From JAZRUY01 sp045598845 (GTDB taxonomy: Bacteria > Verrucomicrobiota > Lentisphaeria > Victivallales > Victivallaceae): a stretch of 20,691 nucleotides of DNA. Location: contig JAZRUY010000188.1 of NCBI GenBank assembly GCA_045598845.1, positions 1 to 20,691 of the forward strand. Direction: 5' to 3'. This document shows, in pieces, positions 6,623-14,197 of the stretch; within the stretch, counting starts at the first letter, position 1, and every line of letters begins with the position of its first letter. The translations under genes were made by a program, and so were the position numbers. The notes below the pieces were generated by a model that worked only from the letters and a program-made list of their open reading frames with translations, had not been told where the DNA came from and ran no database searches.

Positions 6623-9157
6623 CTATCCGAAGATTTTATGTTTGATTTTTCTTAACAGTCCCGGATTTTCCGCCGCCGTTCTTATTTTTTCTTCCTGCCG
6701 CGCGCTTTTATCGCGCAGCCAGTTTAATTTTCTCTGCTGTTCGCGGCTTTGATTTTTCTCTTGTTTCAGTTTTTCTTCCAGTTCCAGATTTTGCTTTCTT
6801 GCTGATTTAAGCGCTTTTTCCAAATTCAGGATCCTACATTCATAATCCGCCGGGGTACGGGACGCTTTTTTCAGTTTTTTCTCGTAGTTTTGTTTGATTT
6901 CCTGTTCCCTTGCCCCGCGTTTTTTGATCGCTTCCGCCGCATGATGAATAACGGTTTTGATAATGATGTCTTCGTCATTTACCGGCGCTGCTGCGGTGCT
7001 GTTTCCGCCGTTGCCGACTTCATCGAAGAATTTCCGCCAGTCCTCCGCGACATCGCGTTTCATCAGATCTTCCAGCGATTTCCGCGCCGCGGCACCCTGC
7101 GCTTTTCTCAGTTGTTCATCGGAGAGCAGCCGCACGCAGGCGTCCGCCGCCGCGTTTATATCTCCCTGCGGCACCGCGGTTATACCGGAATCCTTCTGTT
7201 TGAACTGGGTCAGGTACGGCATATTATAACTTACCACCGGCAGCCCGTGCGCCCGCGCTTCCGCCACGGTATTGCAGAAAGTTTCATATTCGGAAGTGCA
7301 GAGACAGACCGAGGCGAGCCGCATGAACGGGGATATATCCTGATGGTATCCGCACAGCGCGATATTGCGGGACAGCCCGTATTTTTCCGCGTCCAGCCGC
7401 AGTTTTCCTTCCCACTGGCCGTTTGCGCTTTTTCCGATTACCAGTATCCGCGCTTCCGGAAGTTTCGCCGTTATTTTGCGCATCACCGGTACAATGTCCA
7501 TGTAGCGTTTCTGTTCTTTTGCCAGCCGCCCGACCCACACGACAGTCTTCGTGTCGAGTTTAGAACATTCCGTATGCTCCAGATCGATAGTGCACGGATT
7601 CTGGATAACTTCCGCGTTGATTCCGTAATGCGCCCAGAGCCGTTTATCCGTTTCGAACAGTACCGTTACTCCGTCCGCCAGCCGGTAAACCGGGATTTTC
7701 TGCTCCACCGGGTACAGATTCAATCCCGGATAGGCGATCCCCTGCGTGAAGGTTTCGCAGGCGGCGATAATGTAGCGTATGCCGTTCGCCTTTGCCGTCA
7801 GCAGATCGAACAGCAGCCGCCGTTCGCTTCCCCGGAAATCAACTGCCGTGTCGATCCTGTTGTCCAGCAGGATTTTTTTCAGGGCCGCGCCGCGGGCGGA
7901 ATAATCGTTATCTTCATCATCCGGCGGAAGCAGCGTGAAACGGGTGACTCCGTCGGGCAATTCATAATCCGAACTTGCCGGCGACTCCGAGGTGATGAAG
8001 ATCACTTCGTATCCCGCTTTTATCCACAGCGGCATCAGCACGCTCAGTTTGCGCTGTACTCCGCCGTTGCCGAAACGGTGGTAAATCACCGCTATTCTCC
8101 GCACCGGCTGCCGGTTGACGGGGAATTCCGTTCCCGTGAAACATTCCGCCGCCAGATCCGGTATGTCCGCCGCGGCTTTATACAGCAGACTGATGAATTG
8201 CTCCATCGGAACTGTGTTCAGTATTTCAGGCAGCATGCCGCGCCGTTCCTCCGCGGTGAATTTGGTCAGCCAGGAGCGCAGAAAACGGAACGGAATGTTG
8301 TTGATGAAATGCCGCCGCAGCGTTTGGAGAAAACCGCCGCCGTTTTTTTCGATGTAGCGCATCACGGCGTCCACCGTGTAACCGCGCTGCAGCGAATTTA
8401 ATACGAATTCAAAATCGATTATTCCGCTCTTCTGTATCGATACTCCGCGTCCGTAACAGTAATGATACAGCGGTTTGGTGGGTATTTGTCTCAGTACTCT
8501 TATTTTATCCAGCGTTACCAGCGATGTGTACATGTCCTGGGCGCGCGGCAGATAAATGTCCTCGACGTCTTCGTATGCCCGTTTCAGCGGTTCCGCCGGG
8601 TACAGTTTATCCCAGATGTTGTAGTTCACGCTCTTGTCGATGAAACAGGCGGTCAGCAGTTCTTCGTCTTTCAGCACCCTTTGCCCGGTTATAGTGTGGG
8701 TTTCGGCGAATGCCGCGCATACTTCATCGCTCTTTCCGGTTTCGTTGTGAATCGCGGAACTGAACTGGATGATTTCCCCCGGGAACTTTTCACCTGTGCA
8801 GGCAAGCAGCAGACAGGCGTCGCGGTCCAGGCTGTCATCGCTGTCCGCAAACATGATATGCTTCCCGGCCGCCGCCCGCACTCCCGCTTTTCTCGCATGG
8901 CAGGTCCCTTTGTTTTCCGGCAGGGAAATGATTTTCACCCTCGGGTCGGCCTCCGCGTAGCGGCGCAGTATTTCCGCCGATCCGTCATCCGAGCAGTCGT
9001 CCACGCAGATGATTTCGATTTCTTTCAGCGTCTGGTTGACCAGACTGTCCAGGCATTGCGCCAGATATTTTTCCGTGTTGTATACCGGCACTATCACGGT
9101 TATCCGCGGACCTGTTTGCCCGCATTCGCCGCCGCAGTTTATCGGGAGAATGTTCAT
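6623..9157 (-). CDS. Bifunctional glycosyltransferase: GT2 and GT4 domains with coiled-coil tail
   Basis: The protein has 844 residues. Residues ~17-250 are a GT-A fold family 2 glycosyltransferase: PRITVIVPVYN, CVDDCSDDGS (D53/D54), ENKGTCHARKAG and the metal-binding FADSDDS (D105, D107). Residues ~352-735 are a GT-B, family 4-like domain. It opens with GNGGVQRKLS, contains VVWVGRLAKEQKR, and has an acidic SEYETFCNTVAEARAHGLPVVS motif (E-x7-E region near 623). The last ~100 residues are a charged coiled coil ending in a basic KIKHKIFG. Two transferases in one chain suggest addition of two successive sugars to a surface polysaccharide or lipid-linked glycan in the cytoplasm. The start codon overlaps the stop of the upstream gene (ATGA), so translation is probably coupled. 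Substrates cannot be read from the sequence. Confidence 0.88.
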   Translation of the reverse strand: MNILPINCGGECGQTGPRITVIVPVYNTEKYLAQCLDSLVNQTLKEIEIICVDDCSDDGSAEILRRYAEADPRVKIISLPENKGTCHARKAGVRAAAGKHIMFADSDDSLDRDACLLLACTGEKFPGEIIQFSSAIHNETGKSDEVCAAFAETHTITGQRVLKDEELLTACFIDKSVNYNIWDKLYPAEPLKRAYEDVEDIYLPRAQDMYTSLVTLDKIRVLRQIPTKPLYHYCYGRGVSIQKSGIIDFEFVLNSLQRGYTVDAVMRYIEKNGGGFLQTLRRHFINNIPFRFLRSWLTKFTAEERRGMLPEILNTVPMEQFISLLYKAAADIPDLAAECFTGTEFPVNRQPVRRIAVIYHRFGNGGVQRKLSVLMPLWIKAGYEVIFITSESPASSDYELPDGVTRFTLLPPDDEDNDYSARGAALKKILLDNRIDTAVDFRGSERRLLFDLLTAKANGIRYIIAACETFTQGIAYPGLNLYPVEQKIPVYRLADGVTVLFETDKRLWAHYGINAEVIQNPCTIDLEHTECSKLDTKTVVWVGRLAKEQKRYMDIVPVMRKITAKLPEARILVIGKSANGQWEGKLRLDAEKYGLSRNIALCGYHQDISPFMRLASVCLCTSEYETFCNTVAEARAHGLPVVSYNMPYLTQFKQKDSGITAVPQGDINAAADACVRLLSDEQLRKAQGAAARKSLEDLMKRDVAEDWRKFFDEVGNGGNSTAAAPVNDEDIIIKTVIHHAAEAIKKRGAREQEIKQNYEKKLKKASRTPADYECRILNLEKALKSARKQNLELEEKLKQEKNQSREQQRKLNWLRDKSARQEEKIRTAAENPGLLRKIKHKIFG

Positions 9158-11274
9158 TTTTCCGGTTTTCCGTATTGTTTAATCTGTTTTTTCAATCGCT
9201 GTTCCGTTTCGGCTTTTTGCGCCAGCGCCAGTCTGTAACGTTTTTCCATTACCCGGAAAGATACCGCGCATCCGCCGTCGCTGTCCTCCGCCGGCTGTCT
9301 TAATCCGTCACGCACCGCTTTAAGCATCAGTTCAAACGGATTTATGACGGTTGCCGGCGAATCGTTGTTTTTACCTGGGTCCAGCAGAAATTCCTCTATT
9401 TGTTCAGCCGCAGTTTCGCAATCCCCGTTTTCACAGCGTATTACCGGTATTCCCGCCTGTTCCGCCGCGCCGGTCCATACCGGATTGACCGCATCTTCCG
9501 CGGCCAGCAGCAGACTGCACCGGCACCCGAGGGTTTCAGGCGCAATGAAATCGGTGAATGTTACCGCATTTTCTCCCGGGAACAGCGTTTCCGCTTTTAT
9601 CCGCGCCTCTTTCAGCAGCGGCCCGTCTCCGGTCATGATCATGCCCGCTTCCGGCACTGCGGTTTTTACTTTCCCAAAAATCTGAAATGCCTGTAACAGT
9701 TTTTCCGGGTCGGAAAAGTCCATTGGGCAGAGTATTGCCGGCGGCTCCGGTGCTACCCGGATAACATCTTCCTCCGCAACGCGGATTTTTACGGTATCCG
9801 TGTTTATTCCTTTCAGTTTCAGCATAGCCGCGTCTTCCGGCAGGGTGCAGATTACCGCGTCGGCCATGGCCAGCGCGTCTTCGGTTTTTAACTGTTCCAT
9901 GGTGATTTTTTCCGGTTTGAACGCACTGAAACTGTGTCTGCACACTGCGAATCTGACTCCGTTGGCGCGGCATATAAGCGCGTCTGTTCTGATTTCATCG
10001 TCGTCTTCCGAATGGGAGCAGTACAGCCCGGCGCCGAATTCGCGGAACAGTTCTGACAGCGCTTTTATTCTTTCTTCCGGTTGGTTGGCGGCCGGAATTT
10101 CCCTTCTGACCGCATCCGGCGGCAGATGCGGTTCCGCTTGCGCCGCATCATCTCCCGCCGTATGCAGGAATACCGGGGTTATTCCCGCTTTCAGGCATCC
10201 GCGGATATTCTGTTCCAGCATTTTTTCCGCTTCCATGGAATCGGTGGAGCGGTACAGGAATACGGCCGTTTTTATCTGTTCTTTTTTCTCTTTGCAGAAT
10301 GTCCGGTAATGATTTATTTCCCTTTTCGCGGTTTCCTCGTCATTGCCGTATTTCGCCGCAAAACAGCGGATAAACGCCGGCTCCCCGAATACCGCTATGA
10401 AATTTTCCTCCGCCTTTTCCCTGTTTTCTCCGGTTGCGTACTCGAAAAATATTTCTTCCGTCGCGGTCCGGCATTGCGGCAGCGAGTTCAGAACGGCCGG
10501 CAGAAAATTTTCATTGACCGCGGCAATGGCCGCCTGAACCGTTTTTATGCATGCGTCCGCCGCCGCCCGCATGGAGGAGACTTCCGGCGCTTCCCGGTAC
10601 AAAGCGGTTATTTCGTCCGGCTGCAATTGTATCTTGTTTCCGGACGATATCTTTAAGCCTGGATGAACCGCCGTATACAGCAGCATCAGGAGTACGCTCC
10701 AGTTGCCGGCCTGCAGGCAATCCCGGTAATTATCCAGCGTGTCGCGGAGTTTGCCCGCTTGAAACGCCTTGCCGAAAACCGATGCTGAAAGCGGATGGCC
10801 GCTGAAACAGGCACCGAGTATTTTTTCCGGTTCCGCATCCGGATAATTGAACGATTTTTTCAACCGGTTGCCTGTTTCTTCGCTTTCCCATACCGGATTA
10901 AGAACTTTCGCCCGGTACAGCAGCATATCACATTCGTTTTTTGCCGTTTCCGCCGTCGCTTCGGCGCATGCCTCCTGGGTAAATGTCATTCCGTCAGCGC
11001 AGAATATCACCGCTCTCTCCGCGGCGGTTTCGTTCAGAATATTCAGCAGTTGTTCCGCCGGACAACCGGTTCCGGCTACCGGCATGATTTTTATTCCGTG
11101 TTTTTCCGCTGTACCGGCAAATTCCATCCCGTATTTTTCTGGGACCGCATAGATTATTTCCGCTTCTCCGTTAAGCGCCGCCGGGGATTCCGGATTGTTC
11201 AGCGCGCGTTCATCCGGCCGTTCAGTGAAGAATATCAGCACCGGCTTTTCGACCGCCGTATTTTCGTCAATCAC
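9154..11274 (-). CDS. Degenerate two-domain glycosyltransferase-like protein
   Basis: I take the GTG at 11274 as the start (706 residues) because AAGGAG lies 6 bases upstream of it. An in-frame ATG at 11295 has only a poorly spaced AAGG. The layout parallels the next gene. An N-terminal region has a GT2-like rhythm, but FCADGM (about residue 90) stands where a DxD motif would be. A GT-B-like half follows (about 336-645), with KTAVFLYRSTDS, MIMTGDGPLLKEA and VTFTDFIAPE but no clear E-x7-E motif. A short charged helix closes the protein. It is probably a diverged partner or paralog of the GT2-GT4 fusion that may have lost catalysis and serve as scaffold or regulator. It overlaps the following gene by 4 bases. 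Family membership is inferred from pattern only. A highly diverged active transferase is also possible. Confidence 0.68.
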   Translation of the reverse strand: MIDENTAVEKPVLIFFTERPDERALNNPESPAALNGEAEIIYAVPEKYGMEFAGTAEKHGIKIMPVAGTGCPAEQLLNILNETAAERAVIFCADGMTFTQEACAEATAETAKNECDMLLYRAKVLNPVWESEETGNRLKKSFNYPDAEPEKILGACFSGHPLSASVFGKAFQAGKLRDTLDNYRDCLQAGNWSVLLMLLYTAVHPGLKISSGNKIQLQPDEITALYREAPEVSSMRAAADACIKTVQAAIAAVNENFLPAVLNSLPQCRTATEEIFFEYATGENREKAEENFIAVFGEPAFIRCFAAKYGNDEETAKREINHYRTFCKEKKEQIKTAVFLYRSTDSMEAEKMLEQNIRGCLKAGITPVFLHTAGDDAAQAEPHLPPDAVRREIPAANQPEERIKALSELFREFGAGLYCSHSEDDDEIRTDALICRANGVRFAVCRHSFSAFKPEKITMEQLKTEDALAMADAVICTLPEDAAMLKLKGINTDTVKIRVAEEDVIRVAPEPPAILCPMDFSDPEKLLQAFQIFGKVKTAVPEAGMIMTGDGPLLKEARIKAETLFPGENAVTFTDFIAPETLGCRCSLLLAAEDAVNPVWTGAAEQAGIPVIRCENGDCETAAEQIEEFLLDPGKNNDSPATVINPFELMLKAVRDGLRQPAEDSDGGCAVSFRVMEKRYRLALAQKAETEQRLKKQIKQYGKPEK

Positions 11275-11280
11275 TTGAAA

Positions 11281-11286
11281 CTCCTT
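11281..11286 (-). promoter_or_regulatory. Shine-Dalgarno deciding the GTG start at 11274
   Basis: AAGGAG on the minus strand lies 6 bases before GTG 11274 and inside the longer ATG-initiated frame. It therefore argues for the shorter product. Confidence 0.7.
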
Positions 11287-11358
11287 GCCAATCATAACCT
11301 TATGTTAAACCTTGCCGTTAATGACTCCGCTTATCTTCAGTCTTGTTGTTATTGTTGA

Positions 11359-12732
11359 TTATGCGAACCTGGCGCGTATTCCCGCAAACCATATTATTGC
11401 CAGACCGACCGGCAGTATCCACTTTACGGATTCAAGGAACCATGCCGGCATTTTCAGCCCTTCTCCCGTATTGACCTCATTCAATGTGTTTTTACATCCC
11501 CAGCCTGATTTCAGACAGCAGAACAATGTTATGTACAGCGCCCCCAGCGGCAGCAGATTGTCGCTGATGATGAAGTCCTCCAGGTCGAGGATGGTGCTGC
11601 CTTCCCCCAGCGGCTGTTTGTTTTTCCACAGGTTGAATCCGAAAATGCAGGGCAGGTTGAGCGGTATCAGCAGCAGCAGGATCATTATGTCGGCGGCGCG
11701 TCGGCTCAGACCGGATTCGTCCATCACGAACGCAATCAGGTTTTCCATAACCGCCACCACGGTTGAGAGCGCGGCGATGAACAGAAAACAGAAAAAAACC
11801 GTCCCCCATGCTTCCCCCCCCGGTATGCCAGCGAATATGCCGGGCAGGGTGATGAAAATCAGCGGAGGTCCGGCATTCGGAGCGATATCGAAAGTCGCGC
11901 AGCATGAGAAGATTATCACCCCGGCCGCCAGCGCTGTCAGCGTATCCAGTACCGCCACCCAGATGCTCTCCTGCAGTAAAGACCTGTCCCTGCCGATGTA
12001 ACTTCCGTACACCGTCATGGAGCCTATCCCTATGCTCAGGGTGAAAAACGCCTGCGCCATCGCCGCGTGCACGGTTTCGGTAAGGGTTTTCCAGTCCGAG
12101 AATATGCTCCAGTCCGGCAGCAGGAAGAATTTCAGCCCTTTTGCCGCTCCCGGCATCCGCAGCGCCTGTACTGTCAGCGCCGCTGTCAGCAGAAACAGCA
12201 TCCCCATCATCACTTTTATGGATTTCTCGATGCTTTTCCCCGCTCCTCCCGAGCAGAGCGCCGCCGCCAGAGTAAGCGTTGCGGTCATATACAGCGCCTG
12301 TTCACCGGGCGAGTTCAGCAGCGAGTTGAATGCGTGCGCTCCGGCTCCGGGTTCCTGATTCTGGAATCCCCCGCATGCGAAATACTTGATGTATGCCAGC
12401 AGCCAGCCGGTCACGGTGCCGTAAAACATGAGCAGGATAAGATTTCCGGCGAACAGTGCGTACCCGGGAATTTCCCATCTGAATTTTTTGCTTTCCCGCA
12501 GGTTGCGCATCGCGCCCGGCAACGTGCTTCTTCCGCGGCGTCCGACCGCGAATTCCAGAGTCATCGCCGGAATCCCGAACAGTACCAGAAACAGCAGATA
12601 CAGCAATACGAAAACCGCGCCGCCGTATTTGCCGGTTATGAACGGAAAACGCCAGATGTTGCCGAGTCCGATGGCGCATCCGGCGGATATCAGAATAAAA
12701 CCCAGCCGCGAGGAAAGTTTTTCACGAACCAT
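11359..12732 (-). CDS. Sodium-dependent transporter of the neurotransmitter:sodium symporter (NSS/SNF) family
   Basis: The 457-residue polytopic membrane protein has about 12 predicted transmembrane segments, the normal size for bacterial LeuT-like NSS proteins. The family signature ISAGCAIGLGNIWRFPF at residues 15-31 forms the unwound first helix, which in LeuT binds sodium and substrate. GAVFVLLYLLFLVLFGIPAMTLEFAVGR follows as expected for TM2. These symporters import amino acids or related amines using the sodium gradient. The substrate here cannot be assigned. The gene is the first in the minus-strand set and has a good promoter at 12817-12845. The 84 bases to the next gene show no terminator, so co-transcription with the glycan genes is possible although the functions look unrelated. 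Confidence 0.92.
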   Translation of the reverse strand: MVREKLSSRLGFILISAGCAIGLGNIWRFPFITGKYGGAVFVLLYLLFLVLFGIPAMTLEFAVGRRGRSTLPGAMRNLRESKKFRWEIPGYALFAGNLILLMFYGTVTGWLLAYIKYFACGGFQNQEPGAGAHAFNSLLNSPGEQALYMTATLTLAAALCSGGAGKSIEKSIKVMMGMLFLLTAALTVQALRMPGAAKGLKFFLLPDWSIFSDWKTLTETVHAAMAQAFFTLSIGIGSMTVYGSYIGRDRSLLQESIWVAVLDTLTALAAGVIIFSCCATFDIAPNAGPPLIFITLPGIFAGIPGGEAWGTVFFCFLFIAALSTVVAVMENLIAFVMDESGLSRRAADIMILLLLIPLNLPCIFGFNLWKNKQPLGEGSTILDLEDFIISDNLLPLGALYITLFCCLKSGWGCKNTLNEVNTGEGLKMPAWFLESVKWILPVGLAIIWFAGIRARFA

Positions 12733-12816
12733 GAGACGCTTCTCTGTTTTATTATCGGGTACGTGTTGTGAACCCTCTGTCCGTCTTTGAATTTTGTATT
12801 ACCCTAATAAATTAGA

Positions 12817-12845
12817 AATATATAATTGTCGGTCGGAATTTGCAA
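12817..12845 (-). promoter_or_regulatory. Promoter for symporter and downstream minus-strand genes
   Basis: On the minus strand, TTGCAA (12845-12840) and TATATT (12822-12817) are separated by exactly 17 bases. Transcription would start about 80 bases before the ATG at 12732. It is back-to-back with the plus-strand promoter at 12856. Confidence 0.65.
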
Positions 12846-12855
12846 CTTTGCCGCG

Positions 12856-12884
12856 TTGTAAATTTCCCGTTTCAACTGTATCTT
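12856..12884 (+). promoter_or_regulatory. Promoter for DUF1893-MarC pair
   Basis: TTGTAA (12856-12861), a 17-base spacer and TATCTT (12879-12884) give a good housekeeping-type promoter. The start of transcription would be near 12891, leaving a leader of about 30 bases. Confidence 0.6.
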
Positions 12885-12918
12885 ATCCGCACTGTCGGTT
12901 AACTGTTTCTGACCTTTG

Positions 12919-13446
12919 ATGGTAATGATAATGCGGTTGCGTTCTGTTTTTCTGTTTACGGTGATTGCTGTGAGCGCGTTTGTTCCGGTTCTCGTCAGTG
13001 CTTCAGACGGCGGGGATATTTCCGCCGCGCTGGCCATGGTCCGTTCCGGCGATGCCGAGTGCGTTCTGGTCCGCGGTGGTGAAATCATCTCCTCCGGCCG
13101 CGGCCGCGGTGTGAATCCGCTGCTTTCGCTCTTTGACGAGAATCCCGCCGCTTTCTCCGGCGCCGCGGTGGTTGACAAAGTTATCGGCCGGGCGGCGGCT
13201 TTTATCGCCGTTTCCGGCGGGGCGGGGTATGTTTACGGTCTGGTGATGAGCGAGGATGCCGGGGAGTTGCTGCTCCGGCACGGCGTGGAATGCGGCTGTG
13301 ACGAGAAAGTTCCACGTATTCTGAACCGTTCCCGCGACGGTCTCTGCCCGCTGGAAGCGTCGGTGCTGGGTATCGAATCACCGGAGACCGCGCTGGCCGC
13401 TCTGCGCCGCCGTGTTTCCGAGTTGAGCGGCGGTGGCCGGTTATGA
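12919..13446 (+). CDS. DUF1893 domain protein with N-terminal signal peptide
   Basis: The product has about 175 residues. After a likely signal peptide (RLRSVFLFTVIAVSAFVPV, cleavage near SAS), the rest matches the DUF1893 pattern. That pattern includes a strand with CVLVRGGEIISSGRGRGVNPLLSLFDEN, then GAAVVDKVIGRAAAFIAVSGG, YGLVMSEDA, and LNRSRDGLCPLEASVLG. The family has a cytidine-deaminase-like fold (known from Thermotoga TM1506), but no enzymatic activity is established to my knowledge. Family members are normally cytosolic, about 130 residues long, without a leader. An exported version is therefore odd. Start codons at 12919, 12925 and 12931 are all possible. None has a clear Shine-Dalgarno, and 12931 gives the most typical signal peptide. 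MarC follows 13 bases after the stop. Confidence 0.8.
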   Translation: MVMIMRLRSVFLFTVIAVSAFVPVLVSASDGGDISAALAMVRSGDAECVLVRGGEIISSGRGRGVNPLLSLFDENPAAFSGAAVVDKVIGRAAAFIAVSGGAGYVYGLVMSEDAGELLLRHGVECGCDEKVPRILNRSRDGLCPLEASVLGIESPETALAALRRRVSELSGGGRL

Positions 13447-13459
13447 GGTGTCCCGTATT

Positions 13460-14062
13460 ATGCTGATATTTTCCACCGCCGTCAAATTCTTCTTTCTTCT
13501 GACTCCGTTCTTTGTGCTGTCGCTTTTTCTGGATGTCTGCGGCTCCCGATCCGATGCGGAAAAGCGCCGCATCGCCACCCGCACCGCCTTGTGGATTTTC
13601 TTTATCTGTGTTCTGCTGCTGCTGTTCGGCAACAGGATTTTTTCCTGTCTCGGCATCACCCTGCTGGCGTTCCAGATCGGCAGCGGCATCATCCTGCTGC
13701 TCTCCGGGATAGACATGGTCAGGTCCGACCGTGTATCCGGGCGCGATGTCATCTCTTCCGGCGATCCTTCCCTGATTCCGCTGACTCTGCCGATCACCGT
13801 CGGACCGGGCACTGTCGGTGCGCTGTTCGTGCTGGGCGCGGGGGATGAGATGAAGACTTTTTCGCTCGCCGTCCAGTATGTCGCCGGGCTGGCGCTGTCG
13901 GTGTTCTGCATCTGGATTCTGCTCTATTTCTCCGGTATTTTTTTCCGTCTGCTGAAAACCGGCGGCCTGATGATTTTATCCCGTCTTACCGGGTTGTTCC
14001 TGGCTATTCTCGCCGTGCAGTCGATTATCAACGGAGTAACCGCCCTCATCCGCGGGTGGTGA
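13460..14062 (+). CDS. MarC family integral membrane protein
   Basis: The 200-residue protein has about six hydrophobic segments. It carries the MarC-family region SLIPLTLPITVGPGTVGALFVLG (about 104-126, G115-P116-G117), where most members have PLAxPLxxGPG. The family resembles small membrane exporters. Despite the name, a role in multiple antibiotic resistance has been withdrawn, so the function is unknown. I chose ATG 13460 because GAGGTG (13445-13450) sits 9 bases upstream. A longer frame from GTG 13433 would overlap the previous gene and add residues outside the first membrane segment. It is probably co-transcribed with the DUF1893 gene. Confidence 0.88.
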   Translation: MLIFSTAVKFFFLLTPFFVLSLFLDVCGSRSDAEKRRIATRTALWIFFICVLLLLFGNRIFSCLGITLLAFQIGSGIILLLSGIDMVRSDRVSGRDVISSGDPSLIPLTLPITVGPGTVGALFVLGAGDEMKTFSLAVQYVAGLALSVFCIWILLYFSGIFFRLLKTGGLMILSRLTGLFLAILAVQSIINGVTALIRGW

Positions 14063-14112
14063 CCGTATCAGTTTTTTTGCCCCCTTTTTCCCTTCGGTTC
14101 TCCGTCCGTTTT

Positions 14113-14140
14113 TTGAATAAATCTTCCGGCGGATTATATT
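14113..14140 (+). promoter_or_regulatory. Promoter for first phosphatase-like gene
   Basis: TTGAAT (14113-14118), a 16-base spacer and TATATT (14135-14140) give a leader of about 50 bases before ATG 14198. Confidence 0.6.
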
Positions 14141-14185
14141 ACCCGGTGTCTGTTTCCGCGATTGTCGTTTGGGGTGTTCCGACTG

Positions 14186-14191
14186 AAGAGG
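14186..14191 (+). promoter_or_regulatory. Shine-Dalgarno deciding the ATG start at 14198
   Basis: AAGAGG is placed 6 bases before ATG 14198, which also begins a clean signal peptide. The in-frame TTG at 14162 would bury the leader behind 12 extra residues. Confidence 0.75.
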
Positions 14192-14197
14192 TACTGT

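Noticed and set aside
6890..8401. Long open frame (503 codons) on the plus strand
   Set aside because: It lies wholly antisense to the GT2-GT4 gene, has an arginine- and phenylalanine-rich shadow composition, no ribosome-binding site and no domain pattern.
13433..13459. GTG start for MarC overlapping the DUF1893 gene
   Set aside because: The ATG at 13460 has a well-placed GAGGTG and begins right at the first membrane segment.
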